Source: Geobacter sp. UBA6169 (lineage in GTDB: Bacteria; Desulfobacterota; Desulfuromonadia; Geobacterales; Pseudopelobacteraceae). From it: 5,929 nucleotides of DNA. Location of the stretch: contig DIUB01000175.1 in assembly GCA_002422265.1 (NCBI GenBank), forward strand, positions 1 through 5,929, read 5' to 3'. This document shows positions 1 to 5,929 of the stretch, in pieces; the stretch's first letter is position 1, and the number at the start of each line of letters is the position of its first letter. The notes below the pieces were generated by a model. That model ran no database searches, had not been told where the DNA came from, and worked only from the letters and a program-made list of their open reading frames with translations. The position numbers and the translations under genes are program-made.

Positions 1-473
1 TTGGGCCGGGCCATCAGGGCTCGACCTATGGCCAGCATCTGCTGTTCGCCGCCGGACATGGTACCGGCGGCCTGCTTACGCCGTTCTTCAAGACGGGGGA
101 AGAGTTGAAATATCTCTTCCTTATCCTTTTGAATTTCTGTTTTCGGATCTCGTGAGCAATAGCGCAGATAGGCGCCCAGCTCCAGATTGTCCTCAACCGT
201 CATCGGTTTGAACACCTGCCGTCCTTCCGGAACCTGGGATAGACCCAGTTTGACAATCCGGTCTGGGGCCAATTCACGGATCGATTCCTTCTGGAATGAA
301 AGCTCTCCGGCAGCAGCCGGAGTTACTCCGGAAATGGTGTTAAGGATCGTGGTCTTGCCGGCACCGTTAGCACCGATCAGGGTAACGATCTCTCTTTCAG
401 CCAGATGCAGGGAGACATTCTTCAGGGCATGCACCTTGCCGTAGTAGGTATTGATATTCTTCAGTCGCAGCAT
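1..473 (-). CDS. livF: LivF-type ABC transporter ATPase, C-terminus cut by window edge
   Basis: This is one of the two cytoplasmic ATPases that power the LIV-type importer. I translated it by hand from the ATG at 473; 157 codons remain before the left window edge. The Walker A motif GANGAGKT is at residues 34-41, the Q-loop glutamine is in LSQVPEGR (Q80), and the ABC signature MSGGEQQ is at 139-145. The frame runs into RALMARP, just before the expected Walker B. The family is usually about 235 residues, so roughly a third is missing only because the window ends; there is no sign of a broken gene. Its ATG shares one base with the livG stop (TGATG), which implies translational coupling. A GGGGG tract 10 nt upstream, inside livG, is the only Shine-Dalgarno-like element. 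The short Walker A to Q-loop spacing and the GANGAGKT variant fit LivF better than LivG. Confidence 0.96.
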   Translation of the reverse strand, partial: MLRLKNINTYYGKVHALKNVSLHLAEREIVTLIGANGAGKTTILNTISGVTPAAAGELSFQKESIRELAPDRIVKLGLSQVPEGRQVFKPMTVEDNLELGAYLRYCSRDPKTEIQKDKEEIFQLFPRLEERRKQAAGTMSGGEQQMLAIGRALMARP

Positions 474-1234
474 CAGTCATCATCCCCCAGGTAAGCTGCA
501 ATCACTTCAGGGTTATCCTGGATCTCGCGGGGGGTGCCTTCCGTCAGTTTTTGCCCGAGGTTCAGCACCACAATCCGGTCACAGATATCCATCACCAGCT
601 CCATGTCATGCTCCACCAGCACCACGGTGATACCCCGGTCACGGATGCGGCGGATCAGTTCAGCCAGTCCAAGGGTCTCCTGCGAGTTCAAGCCGGCAGC
701 CGGCTCATCCATCAGGATCATCCGGGGATTACAGGCCATGGCCCGGGCAATCTCCAACAGGCGCCCTCTGCCAAAGGGAAGATTGTTGGCCTCCAGCTGT
801 GCCAGGTCGTCAATTCCCACAAACTGCAGCCATTGATGGGCCTCATCACGGATCCGCTGTTCTTCCCTGACTGCCCAGGGCATCTTGAAGGAGCAGGCAA
901 ACAGGCCGCTGCTGCTGCGACTATGCAGACCAACCATTACATTTTCCAGCACAGTCATCTTACCAAACAGCTCAATATTCTGGAAGGTGCGCACCATACC
1001 GAGACGGGCCAGCCGTTCTGCAGGCAGTCCGCTGATATCCCTGCCTTCAAAGATCACCTGGCCGCTGGTCTGGCTGTAGATGCCGGTGGCAATGTTAAAC
1101 AGGGTGGTCTTGCCGGCACCGTTGGGTCCGATCACGCCGGTGATCTCTCCCTGGTTGACGCTGAACGATACATCTTTCAGGGCGGTTACTCCGCCAAAGA
1201 TCTGGGTGATCCCCTTCAGCTCAAGCATGGGCAT
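473..1234 (-). CDS. livG: LivG-type ABC transporter ATPase
   Basis: This is the second ATPase of the importer, 253 residues, which is the normal LivG length. Visible motifs are Walker A GPNGAGKT (36-43), Q-loop TFQN (Q85), Walker B ILMDEP (173-178) followed by the D-loop AAGLN, and the switch histidine in VEHD (H209). The insert between Q-loop and signature (about 100-150) is typical of LivG and absent from LivF. The signature region is unusual: NLPFGRGRLLEIARA (151-165), where I would expect Gln at the second residue after the conserved Gly (family NLPYGQQRRLE or LPFGRQRLLE, from memory). Here it is Gly, codon GGG. The start is uncertain: ATG at 1234 or ATG at 1228. The purine run GGGAAGGGGG directly abuts the first and sits 6 nt before the second, which favours 1228 on spacing. 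Either start overlaps the end of livM (by 14 or 8 nt), so the two are probably coupled. Function is highly certain; substrate is not. Confidence 0.97.
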   Translation of the reverse strand: MPMLELKGITQIFGGVTALKDVSFSVNQGEITGVIGPNGAGKTTLFNIATGIYSQTSGQVIFEGRDISGLPAERLARLGMVRTFQNIELFGKMTVLENVMVGLHSRSSSGLFACSFKMPWAVREEQRIRDEAHQWLQFVGIDDLAQLEANNLPFGRGRLLEIARAMACNPRMILMDEPAAGLNSQETLGLAELIRRIRDRGITVVLVEHDMELVMDICDRIVVLNLGQKLTEGTPREIQDNPEVIAAYLGDDD

Positions 1235-2186
1235 CCCCCTTCCCTTTTTTCAGACCGGCAAGTTTACGGAACAGCTCCGGTATTCCCCGCACCAGGCCAC
1301 CCGGCATAAAGATGGTCATCACCATCAAAAGGCCGCCATAGAAGACAATGTCATAATCATGCATGAAACGCAGGAATTCCGGCAGCATGGTCAACAGCAA
1401 TGCCCCCAGGAACGAGCCGTAAATACTGCCCAGACCACCGATCACCACCATGGTCAGCAGTTCTACCGAGATATTGAAACCAAAGGATGGCGGAGCAATA
1501 AAGGTCATGACATGGGCATAGAGGGAACCGGCAATGGCGCAGATCATGGCGGACAGGGCAAAGACCTGTACCTTGAGCAGTCGGGCATTGACCCCCATCA
1601 CCCGTGCTGCTGTCTCGGCATCATGAATGGCACGGAAGGCGCGACCGATACGGGAGTTGGCCAGGTTGACCGACAACAGTACGCAACCCAGTACAAAACT
1701 CCAGACCAGGTAATAGTTCTTCAGGTCGCTGTCAAACACCAGCGTCCCCAGTTCAAGATTGGGGATACCGGGAAAACCGGAAGGCCCGCCGGTTACATCA
1801 ACCCACTCGTTGAACACGATAAAGATGATGATCCCCAGCCCCAGGGTGGCCATGGCCAGATAATGGCCTTTCAGCTTCAGGATCGGAAAACCGATGGCAA
1901 AGGCCATGGTTGCAACAATCACTGCTACCGTCACCATAGCCAGCCACGGATTCCAGCTGAACGTTGTGGTCAGGATACCGGAACCGTAAGCGCCCAGCCC
2001 GAAAAAAGCAGCATGTCCCAGCGATATCTGCCCCGCATACCCCAAGAGCAGATTCAGGGCCACGGCCAGCAGGGTATGGATTCCCACAAAGACCAGCACA
2101 TTCATCAGGTAGCTGCCGGAAAAAAACAGCGGCGCAACCAGCACGCACAGTGCAAACAACATGAATTTGATCAGTTCACGTTTCAT
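1221..2186 (-). CDS. livM: LivM-type ABC transporter permease
   Basis: This is an integral inner-membrane permease that pairs with LivH to form the channel. From the ATG at 2186 it has 321 residues and is strongly hydrophobic, with roughly nine to ten membrane segments. The family hallmark GYAGQISLGHAAFFGLGAYG is at residues 49-68. The cytoplasmic ATPase-coupling loop SRIGRAFRAIHDAETAARVMGVN is at 178-200, and a glycine-rich pair VVIGGLGSIYGSFLGA lies at 247-262. The basic, lysine-rich C-terminus (FRKLAGLKKGKG) is presumably cytoplasmic. The reading frame stays open to a GTG at 2204, adding MNGSST, which would overlap livH by 14 nt. I prefer the ATG at 2186 because MKRELIKF followed by a hydrophobic helix resembles normal LivM N-termini. 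That start lies 4 nt after the livH stop. Neither start has a good Shine-Dalgarno sequence, so translation probably depends on livH. Confidence 0.95.
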   Translation of the reverse strand: MKRELIKFMLFALCVLVAPLFFSGSYLMNVLVFVGIHTLLAVALNLLLGYAGQISLGHAAFFGLGAYGSGILTTTFSWNPWLAMVTVAVIVATMAFAIGFPILKLKGHYLAMATLGLGIIIFIVFNEWVDVTGGPSGFPGIPNLELGTLVFDSDLKNYYLVWSFVLGCVLLSVNLANSRIGRAFRAIHDAETAARVMGVNARLLKVQVFALSAMICAIAGSLYAHVMTFIAPPSFGFNISVELLTMVVIGGLGSIYGSFLGALLLTMLPEFLRFMHDYDIVFYGGLLMVMTIFMPGGLVRGIPELFRKLAGLKKGKGDAHA

Positions 2187-2190
2187 GGTG

Positions 2191-3075
2191 CTAGACCCGT
2201 TCACTCTCAGGCTTGCCGAACAGCCCCTGCGGTCTGATGAACAGGATCAGCAACAGAATGATAAAGGCAATGGCGTCTTTGTAGCCGGATGATATCAGGC
2301 CGGCCCCCATTGATTCGAGTACACCGAGGATCAATCCGCCGATGACCGTTGACAGACCGCTGGACATACCGCCAATGATGGCGGCACAAAACCCTTTCAG
2401 CCCCAGCATGATGCCGACATCGTATGCCGTCATGGTCAACGGTGCCACAATGATACCGGCCAGCGATCCCATGGCCGCGCTGATCATGAACGAGAGCAGC
2501 ACCATACGGCGCACATCAACCCCCACCAGCCCGGCAGCCCGAGGATTATAGGAACAGGCCCGCATGGCCTTACCGCTGATGGTGTGGTTGAAAAACCACT
2601 TGTTAAGACTGATCAGCACCACCGTAATTCCGAGGATCCAGAGGTGTTGGGGAAGCAGGGTTGCACCGGCCAGCATGATCGGTTCATCACCGGAAAACGG
2701 CGGAATGGCATGGGTATCCTTGTCCCAGATCAGCATGGCCAGGCCACGGATCAGAATTGCGCCGCCAATGGTGATGATCACCAGCGAAATGGGAGACGCA
2801 TTGCGCAGCGGACGGATTGCCAGACGTTCAAACCCGAGACCGACCAGCGTGACTATACAGACAGCCAGCGGGACAGCAGCCCAGAGCGGCAGATGCAGTG
2901 CCTCAAGCAGGAACAGGGTCATCATGCCACCCAGCATGACAAATTCGCCTTGCGCAAAGTTGATGATACCGGTGGCATTATAGATAATCGAAAAACCGAT
3001 GCCGATCAAAGCATAGATTGCTCCGGTGGAAAGACCTGACAAGAGGTATTGCAATAACTGATGGCTTAGTTCCAT
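2191..3075 (-). CDS. livH: LivH-type ABC transporter permease
   Basis: This is the partner inner-membrane permease of the LIV-type importer. It has 294 residues, close to the usual LivH length, with about eight hydrophobic segments. The N-terminal family signature YALIGIGFSIIYNATGIINFAQGEF spans residues 21-45. The cytoplasmic coupling loop SGKAMRACSYNPRAAGLVGVDVRRM spans 167-191, and the glycine-rich segment AAIIGGMSSG (231-240) is followed by the conserved C-terminal RPQGLFG (281-287). The ATG at 3075 is the only sensible start; it is followed by a short amphipathic stretch and the first membrane helix. The possible ribosome site AAAGGGCGG ends 10 nt upstream and is weak. Part of it could be drawn into a small alternative hairpin with the intercistronic stem-loop (see 3091-3134). 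The gene follows the binding-protein genes after the only gap of any size in the operon. Confidence 0.96.
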   Translation of the reverse strand: MELSHQLLQYLLSGLSTGAIYALIGIGFSIIYNATGIINFAQGEFVMLGGMMTLFLLEALHLPLWAAVPLAVCIVTLVGLGFERLAIRPLRNASPISLVIITIGGAILIRGLAMLIWDKDTHAIPPFSGDEPIMLAGATLLPQHLWILGITVVLISLNKWFFNHTISGKAMRACSYNPRAAGLVGVDVRRMVLLSFMISAAMGSLAGIIVAPLTMTAYDVGIMLGLKGFCAAIIGGMSSGLSTVIGGLILGVLESMGAGLISSGYKDAIAFIILLLILFIRPQGLFGKPESERV

Positions 3076-3090
3076 GAAACGATTACCGCC

Positions 3091-3106
3091 CTTTACAGAC
3101 GTAAAG
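3091..3106 (-). promoter_or_regulatory. Small alternative hairpin overlapping the main stem-loop
   Basis: The last six bases of the main stem (CTTTAC, 3106-3101) can also pair with GTAAAG (3096-3091) across a GTCT loop. The two structures share CTTTAC and so exclude each other. The downstream GTAAAG runs straight into the GGGCGG that would serve as the livH ribosome site, so the small hairpin could reduce access to it. The repeat is exact but short, six pairs with a weak AU-rich stem, so any regulatory role is speculative. Confidence 0.35.
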
Positions 3107-3134
3107 ACAGGCGTATTTCAACGCCTGTCTTTAC
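3101..3134 (-). promoter_or_regulatory. Perfect 14-bp stem-loop between binding-protein gene and livH
   Basis: On the minus strand the arms GTAAAGACAGGCGT and ACGCCTGTCTTTAC are exact reverse complements, separated by the 6-nt loop TGAAAT. In the message this would fold into an uninterrupted 14-bp hairpin about 32 nt after the stop of the upstream binding-protein gene. No run of U follows, so it is not a standard intrinsic terminator. Intercistronic hairpins placed after a binding-protein gene are known in other importer operons, for example malE-malF and hisJ-hisQ, where they stabilise the upstream message and help keep the binding protein in excess over the membrane parts. I infer the same here. 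A protein-binding palindrome is also possible, though its position inside the transcription unit makes that less likely. Confidence 0.8.
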
Positions 3135-3166
3135 CGTTTAAAATACTTGACGCAAAAAGGTTGAAT

Positions 3167-4309
3167 CTATTTCGCAATCACCCAGTCTTTGTTCCTGATC
3201 TCAACCATGATAAAGGCATCCTTGGTAAGACCGGCATGATCATTGGCCGAGAAGTTGAACGTACCACCGATACCGTGAAAATCCTTGATACCTTCAAGGG
3301 CGTTACGAATACCCTCCGGCGTAGCTCCGCCCTTTTCAATGGCAGTCTTGACCAGCATCACGCCATCCCAGGCATGGCCGCCAAAATGATCGCCCTCAAC
3401 CTTATAATGGCTCTGGTAGTCCTTTACGTATGTCAGCAGGGCAGACTTCTGGGGATCATTTTTGGGCAGCACATCAGAGACAATCACCTTGCCTGACGGC
3501 AGCTTAATCCCTTCAGCCGCATCACCGGCCAGGGAAATGAACTTCTTGGAGGAAACGCCATGACTCATGAACAGCGGCATTTTAAGACCCAGTTGCTTGG
3601 CATTCTTGGCGATCACGGCCGGTCCCGGGTTAGTGCCCCAGACAATCAGGGCCTGGGCCTGTGAACCGCGAATCTTGGTCAGCTGCGAAGTCATGTCCGT
3701 ATCTTTAGGGCCGTAGGTGTCGTCCACCACGATCTGCATTCCGTGTTTACCGGCCAGGGCCTTCAACTGCTCACGACCAGAAGCGCCAAAACCGTCAGAT
3801 ACGGTCAGGATAGCCACTTTGTTTTGTTTGTGCTGTTGCAGGTATTCATAAATTTTCGTCACGGCCAGACTATCATTCTGTGCCGTTTTGAATACATAGG
3901 GCTTAACCGGATCGGTGATCTTGCTGCCGGCAGCACAGGAGATCAGCGGAATTTTTTCCTTTTCCACCACCGGTATCACGGCCATGGTCTCGCCGGTGGT
4001 GCTGGGGCCGATAATGGCTACCACCTTGTCATCCTTGATCAGTTTGGTGGCCATTTGAACCGCCTTGGTGGCGTCACCGGCAGTATCGTACACCACCAGC
4101 TCAACCTTCTGGCCCTTGATACCGCCGGCCTTGTTGATGTTATCCACTACCATTTTGGCGGTATTGCGCTCAGGCTCACCCAGAAAGGCAGGGGGGCCGG
4201 TAACGGCAAACAGACCGCCGATCTTGATCGTACCTGCAGCAAAGGAGGTTGAAACCGTTGCAAGCAACAATGCTGCGGCAGATGCTAAGGTCTTAAATCG
4301 AAATTTCAT
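3167..4309 (-). CDS. livK: Periplasmic binding protein of LIV-type ABC importer (second copy)
   Basis: This is a periplasmic ligand-capture protein for the importer, 380 residues, of the type I periplasmic-binding fold used by LivJ/LivK (Peripla_BP_6-like). The N-terminus MKFRFKTLASAAALLLATVSTSFA is a signal peptide, probably cut after A24; there is no lipobox cysteine. The mature protein opens with GTIKIGGLFAVTGP, the usual first strand and loop. Other family blocks are YDTAGDATKAVQMATKLI (74-91), GPSTTGETMAV (101-111), PLISCAAGSK (121-130), DGFGASG (172-178) and WGTNPGPA (224-231). It is a close paralogue of the gene just upstream, starting 16 nt after that gene's stop. Its ribosome site AAGGAGG (4326-4320) is the strongest in the window. 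The E. coli LivJ ligand contacts Tyr18, Thr102, Tyr202 and Glu226 do not appear to be kept by hand alignment, so the ligand is uncertain. A 91-nt gap with a stem-loop follows. Confidence 0.95.
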   Translation of the reverse strand: MKFRFKTLASAAALLLATVSTSFAAGTIKIGGLFAVTGPPAFLGEPERNTAKMVVDNINKAGGIKGQKVELVVYDTAGDATKAVQMATKLIKDDKVVAIIGPSTTGETMAVIPVVEKEKIPLISCAAGSKITDPVKPYVFKTAQNDSLAVTKIYEYLQQHKQNKVAILTVSDGFGASGREQLKALAGKHGMQIVVDDTYGPKDTDMTSQLTKIRGSQAQALIVWGTNPGPAVIAKNAKQLGLKMPLFMSHGVSSKKFISLAGDAAEGIKLPSGKVIVSDVLPKNDPQKSALLTYVKDYQSHYKVEGDHFGGHAWDGVMLVKTAIEKGGATPEGIRNALEGIKDFHGIGGTFNFSANDHAGLTKDAFIMVEIRNKDWVIAK

Positions 4310-4319
4310 AATAGTCCTT

Positions 4320-4326
4320 CCTCCTT
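4320..4326 (-). promoter_or_regulatory. Strong Shine-Dalgarno of the second binding-protein gene
   Basis: AAGGAGG reads 10 nt before the ATG at 4309 and overlaps the final A of the preceding TAA stop. A second purine run, AAGGA, follows at once, giving two possible registers. It is a better match to the 16S tail than any other site in the window, which fits high expression of a binding protein. Confidence 0.75.
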
Positions 4327-5474
4327 TATTTCAGCAGGGCCCAATCACCCTTGGTAATTCTGACCATCTCAAAGGCCGACAGATCCAGGCCGTTGTGATC
4401 AGTGGCTGACATATTAAAAATGCCTGATACGCTGACCAGTTTCTGGGTCTGCTCCAGACCGTCACGAATCTGTGCCGGTGTTGCTCCCTTGGTCTTGATG
4501 GCATTGGTGACCAGCAGGAAGGCATCATAGGCATAGCCGCCAAAGGTAGATGCCTCAACACCATGTGCCTTGCGATAGGCAGCATCGTACTCCTTCAGCA
4601 GTTTATACTGCGGATCGTTCTTGGGCAGTACCTCATAGATAGCCAGTTTACCGGTAGGCAGCATAATCCCCTCGGCTGCAGCCGGCGAGGCCAGTTCAAT
4701 GTATTTTTTGGAGGCAACGCCATGGCTCATATAGACCGGCAGCTTGATGCCCAGCTGTTTGATGTTCTTGGTGATGATGGCCGGTCCTGGATTGGTGCCC
4801 CAAACTATCAGGGCCTGGGCCTGGGAACCGCGGATTTTGGTCAGCTGCGGGGTCATGTCGGTATCTTTGGGACCGTAGGTCTCATCAGCCACTATGGTAA
4901 AGCCTTTTTGTGCTGCCACCGCCTTCAGCTGTTCACGTCCGGAAGAGCCAAAACCATCGGTAACGGTCATAATGGCCAGATTCTTCTGCTTCTGTTTTTC
5001 AGCGTACTGCAGAATCTTCTCCACTGCTACATGGTCATTGGCCGGAGTTTTGAAGGTCCACTTGCGATCCTTGACCGGTTCAGTAATTTTGATACCGGCT
5101 GCACAGGAGATCAGCGGAATCTTTTCCTTCTCGGTCAGGGCAAGTACTGCCATGGATTCACCAGTGGTGCTGGGGCCGATGATGGCAACCACCTTATCGT
5201 TCCTGATCAGTTTGGTGGCCAACTGCACCGCCTTGGTGGCGTCACCGGCAGTGTCATAGATTACGGCCTCAAGCTTCTGACCATTGATACCCCCCTTGGC
5301 ATTCAGATCAGCCACCAGCATTTCCAGTGTCTTCTTTTCAGGTTCTCCCAGAAATGATGCCGGACCTGTCACACTGAACAGACCGCCAATCTTGATGGTA
5401 CCGGATGCCAGGGCCATTGTTGCACTGCAGAGTAACAGTGCTGCCATACTGCAGACCATCACCAGCTTTTTCAT
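4326..5474 (-). CDS. livK: Periplasmic binding protein of LIV-type ABC importer (first copy)
   Basis: This is the first of two tandem periplasmic binding proteins, 382 residues from the ATG at 5474. The frame stays open upstream to 5579, but that extension runs back through the end of the ACT gene and lacks a signal sequence at its head. Starting at 5474 gives a proper signal peptide, MKKLVMVCSMAALLLCSATMALA, probably cut after A23, and has AGAGGGGG 5 nt upstream. C16 is preceded by LLL, so this is not a lipobox. The mature protein begins SGTIKIGGLFSVTGP and shares long blocks with its paralogue: DKVVAIIGPSTTGE (93-106), TYGPKDTDMT (199-208) and QLTKIRGSQAQALIVWGTNP (210-229). Counting by eye, about three quarters of the first 110 mature residues are identical, and the C-terminal third is less alike. 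The pair probably arose by duplication and may give the same permease two ligand preferences. Key LivJ contacts are missing here too. Confidence 0.95.
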   Translation of the reverse strand: MKKLVMVCSMAALLLCSATMALASGTIKIGGLFSVTGPASFLGEPEKKTLEMLVADLNAKGGINGQKLEAVIYDTAGDATKAVQLATKLIRNDKVVAIIGPSTTGESMAVLALTEKEKIPLISCAAGIKITEPVKDRKWTFKTPANDHVAVEKILQYAEKQKQKNLAIMTVTDGFGSSGREQLKAVAAQKGFTIVADETYGPKDTDMTPQLTKIRGSQAQALIVWGTNPGPAIITKNIKQLGIKLPVYMSHGVASKKYIELASPAAAEGIMLPTGKLAIYEVLPKNDPQYKLLKEYDAAYRKAHGVEASTFGGYAYDAFLLVTNAIKTKGATPAQIRDGLEQTQKLVSVSGIFNMSATDHNGLDLSAFEMVRITKGDWALLK

Positions 5475-5479
5475 ACACA

Positions 5480-5487
5480 CCCCCTCT
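5480..5487 (-). promoter_or_regulatory. Ribosome site that decides the start of the first binding-protein gene
   Basis: AGAGGGGG lies 5 nt before the ATG at 5474, in the 22-nt gap after the ACT gene stop. It supports that ATG over the longer open frame reaching 5579, which would overlap the ACT gene by 83 nt. Confidence 0.65.
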
Positions 5488-5496
5488 GTAATTTGT

Positions 5497-5928
5497 TTAC
5501 ATCGAATAGAGTCGTTCACCAGCCAGTATCGTAAAGTTGTTGGCAGAAAGCGCAGCAATTGCCTTGTCGGTCTCGTCAAAACGGAAGATAATCACCGCAT
5601 TACCTCCGCAGCGTTCAACAAAGGCATACATGTACTCCACATTGATGCAGTCCCTGTCAAGTGCCTGCAGAATGGTTGAAAGCCCGCCCGGCTGATCCGG
5701 CACCTCAACCGCAACCACCTCGGTCTTGGAGACGGTAAAGCCCTTCTCTTTCAGAACAGCCTTGGCCTTTTCCACCTCATTGACGATCAGGCGCAGGATA
5801 CCGAAATCAGAGGTGTCAGCCAGGGACAGGGCACGGATATTGATACCGGCTTCCCCCAGAATCCGGGTAATCTCGGCCAGACGACCGGACTTGTTTTCTA
5901 TGAAGATGGAGATCTGCTCAACTTTCAT
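5497..5928 (-). CDS. Tandem ACT-domain protein, putative amino-acid sensor
   Basis: This is a small soluble protein of 143 residues that appears to consist only of two ACT domains, about 4-66 and 70-136. The first shows the beta-alpha-beta start QISIFIENKSGRLAEITRILGEAGINIRALSLAD, with the ligand-loop Gly15 in KSGRL. The second repeats the pattern with VVAVEVPDQPGGLSTILQALDRDCINVEYMYAF and its Gly pair at 81-82. ACT domains bind small ligands, most often amino acids, and usually act by allostery; no catalytic or DNA-binding domain is attached. It heads the visible part of the operon, 22 nt before a binding-protein gene, which suggests it reports on or responds to the transported compound. From memory, such proteins in Geobacter-like genomes sit beside phenylacetate-CoA ligase genes, but that neighbour would lie outside this window. 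The ATG at 5928 is one base from the window edge, so its ribosome site and any upstream in-frame start cannot be seen. Confidence 0.88.
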   Translation of the reverse strand: MKVEQISIFIENKSGRLAEITRILGEAGINIRALSLADTSDFGILRLIVNEVEKAKAVLKEKGFTVSKTEVVAVEVPDQPGGLSTILQALDRDCINVEYMYAFVERCGGNAVIIFRFDETDKAIAALSANNFTILAGERLYSM

Positions 5929-5929
5929 G

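Noticed and set aside
551..1309. Open frame of 252 codons on the plus strand opposite livG
   Set aside because: It is antisense to a well-supported ATPase with all motifs in place, its composition is low-information, and it shows no domain or plausible start context.
1080..2237. Long open frame of 385 codons on the plus strand opposite livM and parts of its neighbours
   Set aside because: It lies antisense to a clear permease, is rich in Gln, His and Gly with no recognisable domain, and has the composition expected from the complement of a hydrophobic protein gene. It is a shadow frame.
3086..3120. Possible sigma-70 promoter for livH: TTGAAA, 18-nt spacer, TGTAAA on the minus strand
   Set aside because: The match is only partial, the -35 lies in the hairpin loop, and the predicted start would fall after the ribosome site, leaving livH without one.
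3101..3134. Intrinsic terminator at the intercistronic hairpin
   Set aside because: The stem is strong, but no run of T follows it on either strand, and livHMGF need transcription from upstream. Best read as a stabilising or partial-termination element.
4563..5357. Open frame of 264 codons on the plus strand opposite the first binding-protein gene
   Set aside because: A similar shadow appears opposite the paralogous copy (3743-4252), as expected from mirror-image coding constraints. No independent evidence of a gene.
5475..5579. N-terminal extension of the first binding protein to 5579
   Set aside because: It would bury the signal peptide behind 35 residues translated out of frame through the end of the ACT gene. 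The ATG at 5474 has a ribosome site and a perfect signal sequence.
1..5929. Search by eye for tRNA, rRNA, CRISPR, insertion sequences, attachment sites or defence genes
   Set aside because: None seen. Almost every base belongs to the transporter operon, and there are no repeats with spacers, transposase motifs or RNA-gene signatures.

Overview
The window is almost wall-to-wall coding on the minus strand and carries most of one transcriptional unit for a branched-chain-amino-acid-type (LIV/HAAT family) ABC importer. In transcription order, from high to low coordinates, it holds a small tandem-ACT-domain protein (5928-5497), two paralogous periplasmic binding proteins (5474-4326 and 4309-3167), the permeases LivH (3075-2191) and LivM (2186-1221), and the ATPases LivG (1234-473) and LivF (473 to the window edge, cut after 157 codons). 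Nothing on the plus strand looks like a real gene.

The organism looks like a Gram-negative, moderately GC-rich bacterium. Both binding proteins have signal peptidase I signals, as expected for soluble periplasmic proteins, and are not lipoproteins as in Gram-positives. The order ACT protein, two binding proteins, H, M, G, F, together with the protein style, recalls Geobacter/Trichlorobacter-type Desulfuromonadia. That placement is from memory of gene order, not from a search.

Spacing indicates one operon: 22 nt (ACT to first binding protein), 16 nt (between the binding proteins), 91 nt (second binding protein to livH), 4 nt (livH to livM), an overlap between livM and livG, and a 1-nt TGATG overlap between livG and livF. 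The only sizeable gap, 3076-3166, contains a perfect 14-bp inverted repeat with a 6-nt loop and no U-tract. It lies exactly where the binding-protein genes, whose products are needed in excess, meet the membrane-complex genes. No operon promoter is visible; it must lie upstream of the ACT gene, beyond the window.

Functionally, the two binding proteins would capture a ligand in the periplasm and deliver it to a LivH-LivM channel powered by LivG-LivF, while the ACT protein is a plausible cytoplasmic amino-acid sensor. Several ligand-contacting positions known from E. coli LivJ do not appear to be kept in either binding protein, so the substrate may not be leucine, isoleucine or valine. Apart from that, the hairpin and an odd LivG signature loop, this is a conventional transporter operon, and I see no evidence of a wholly new system.
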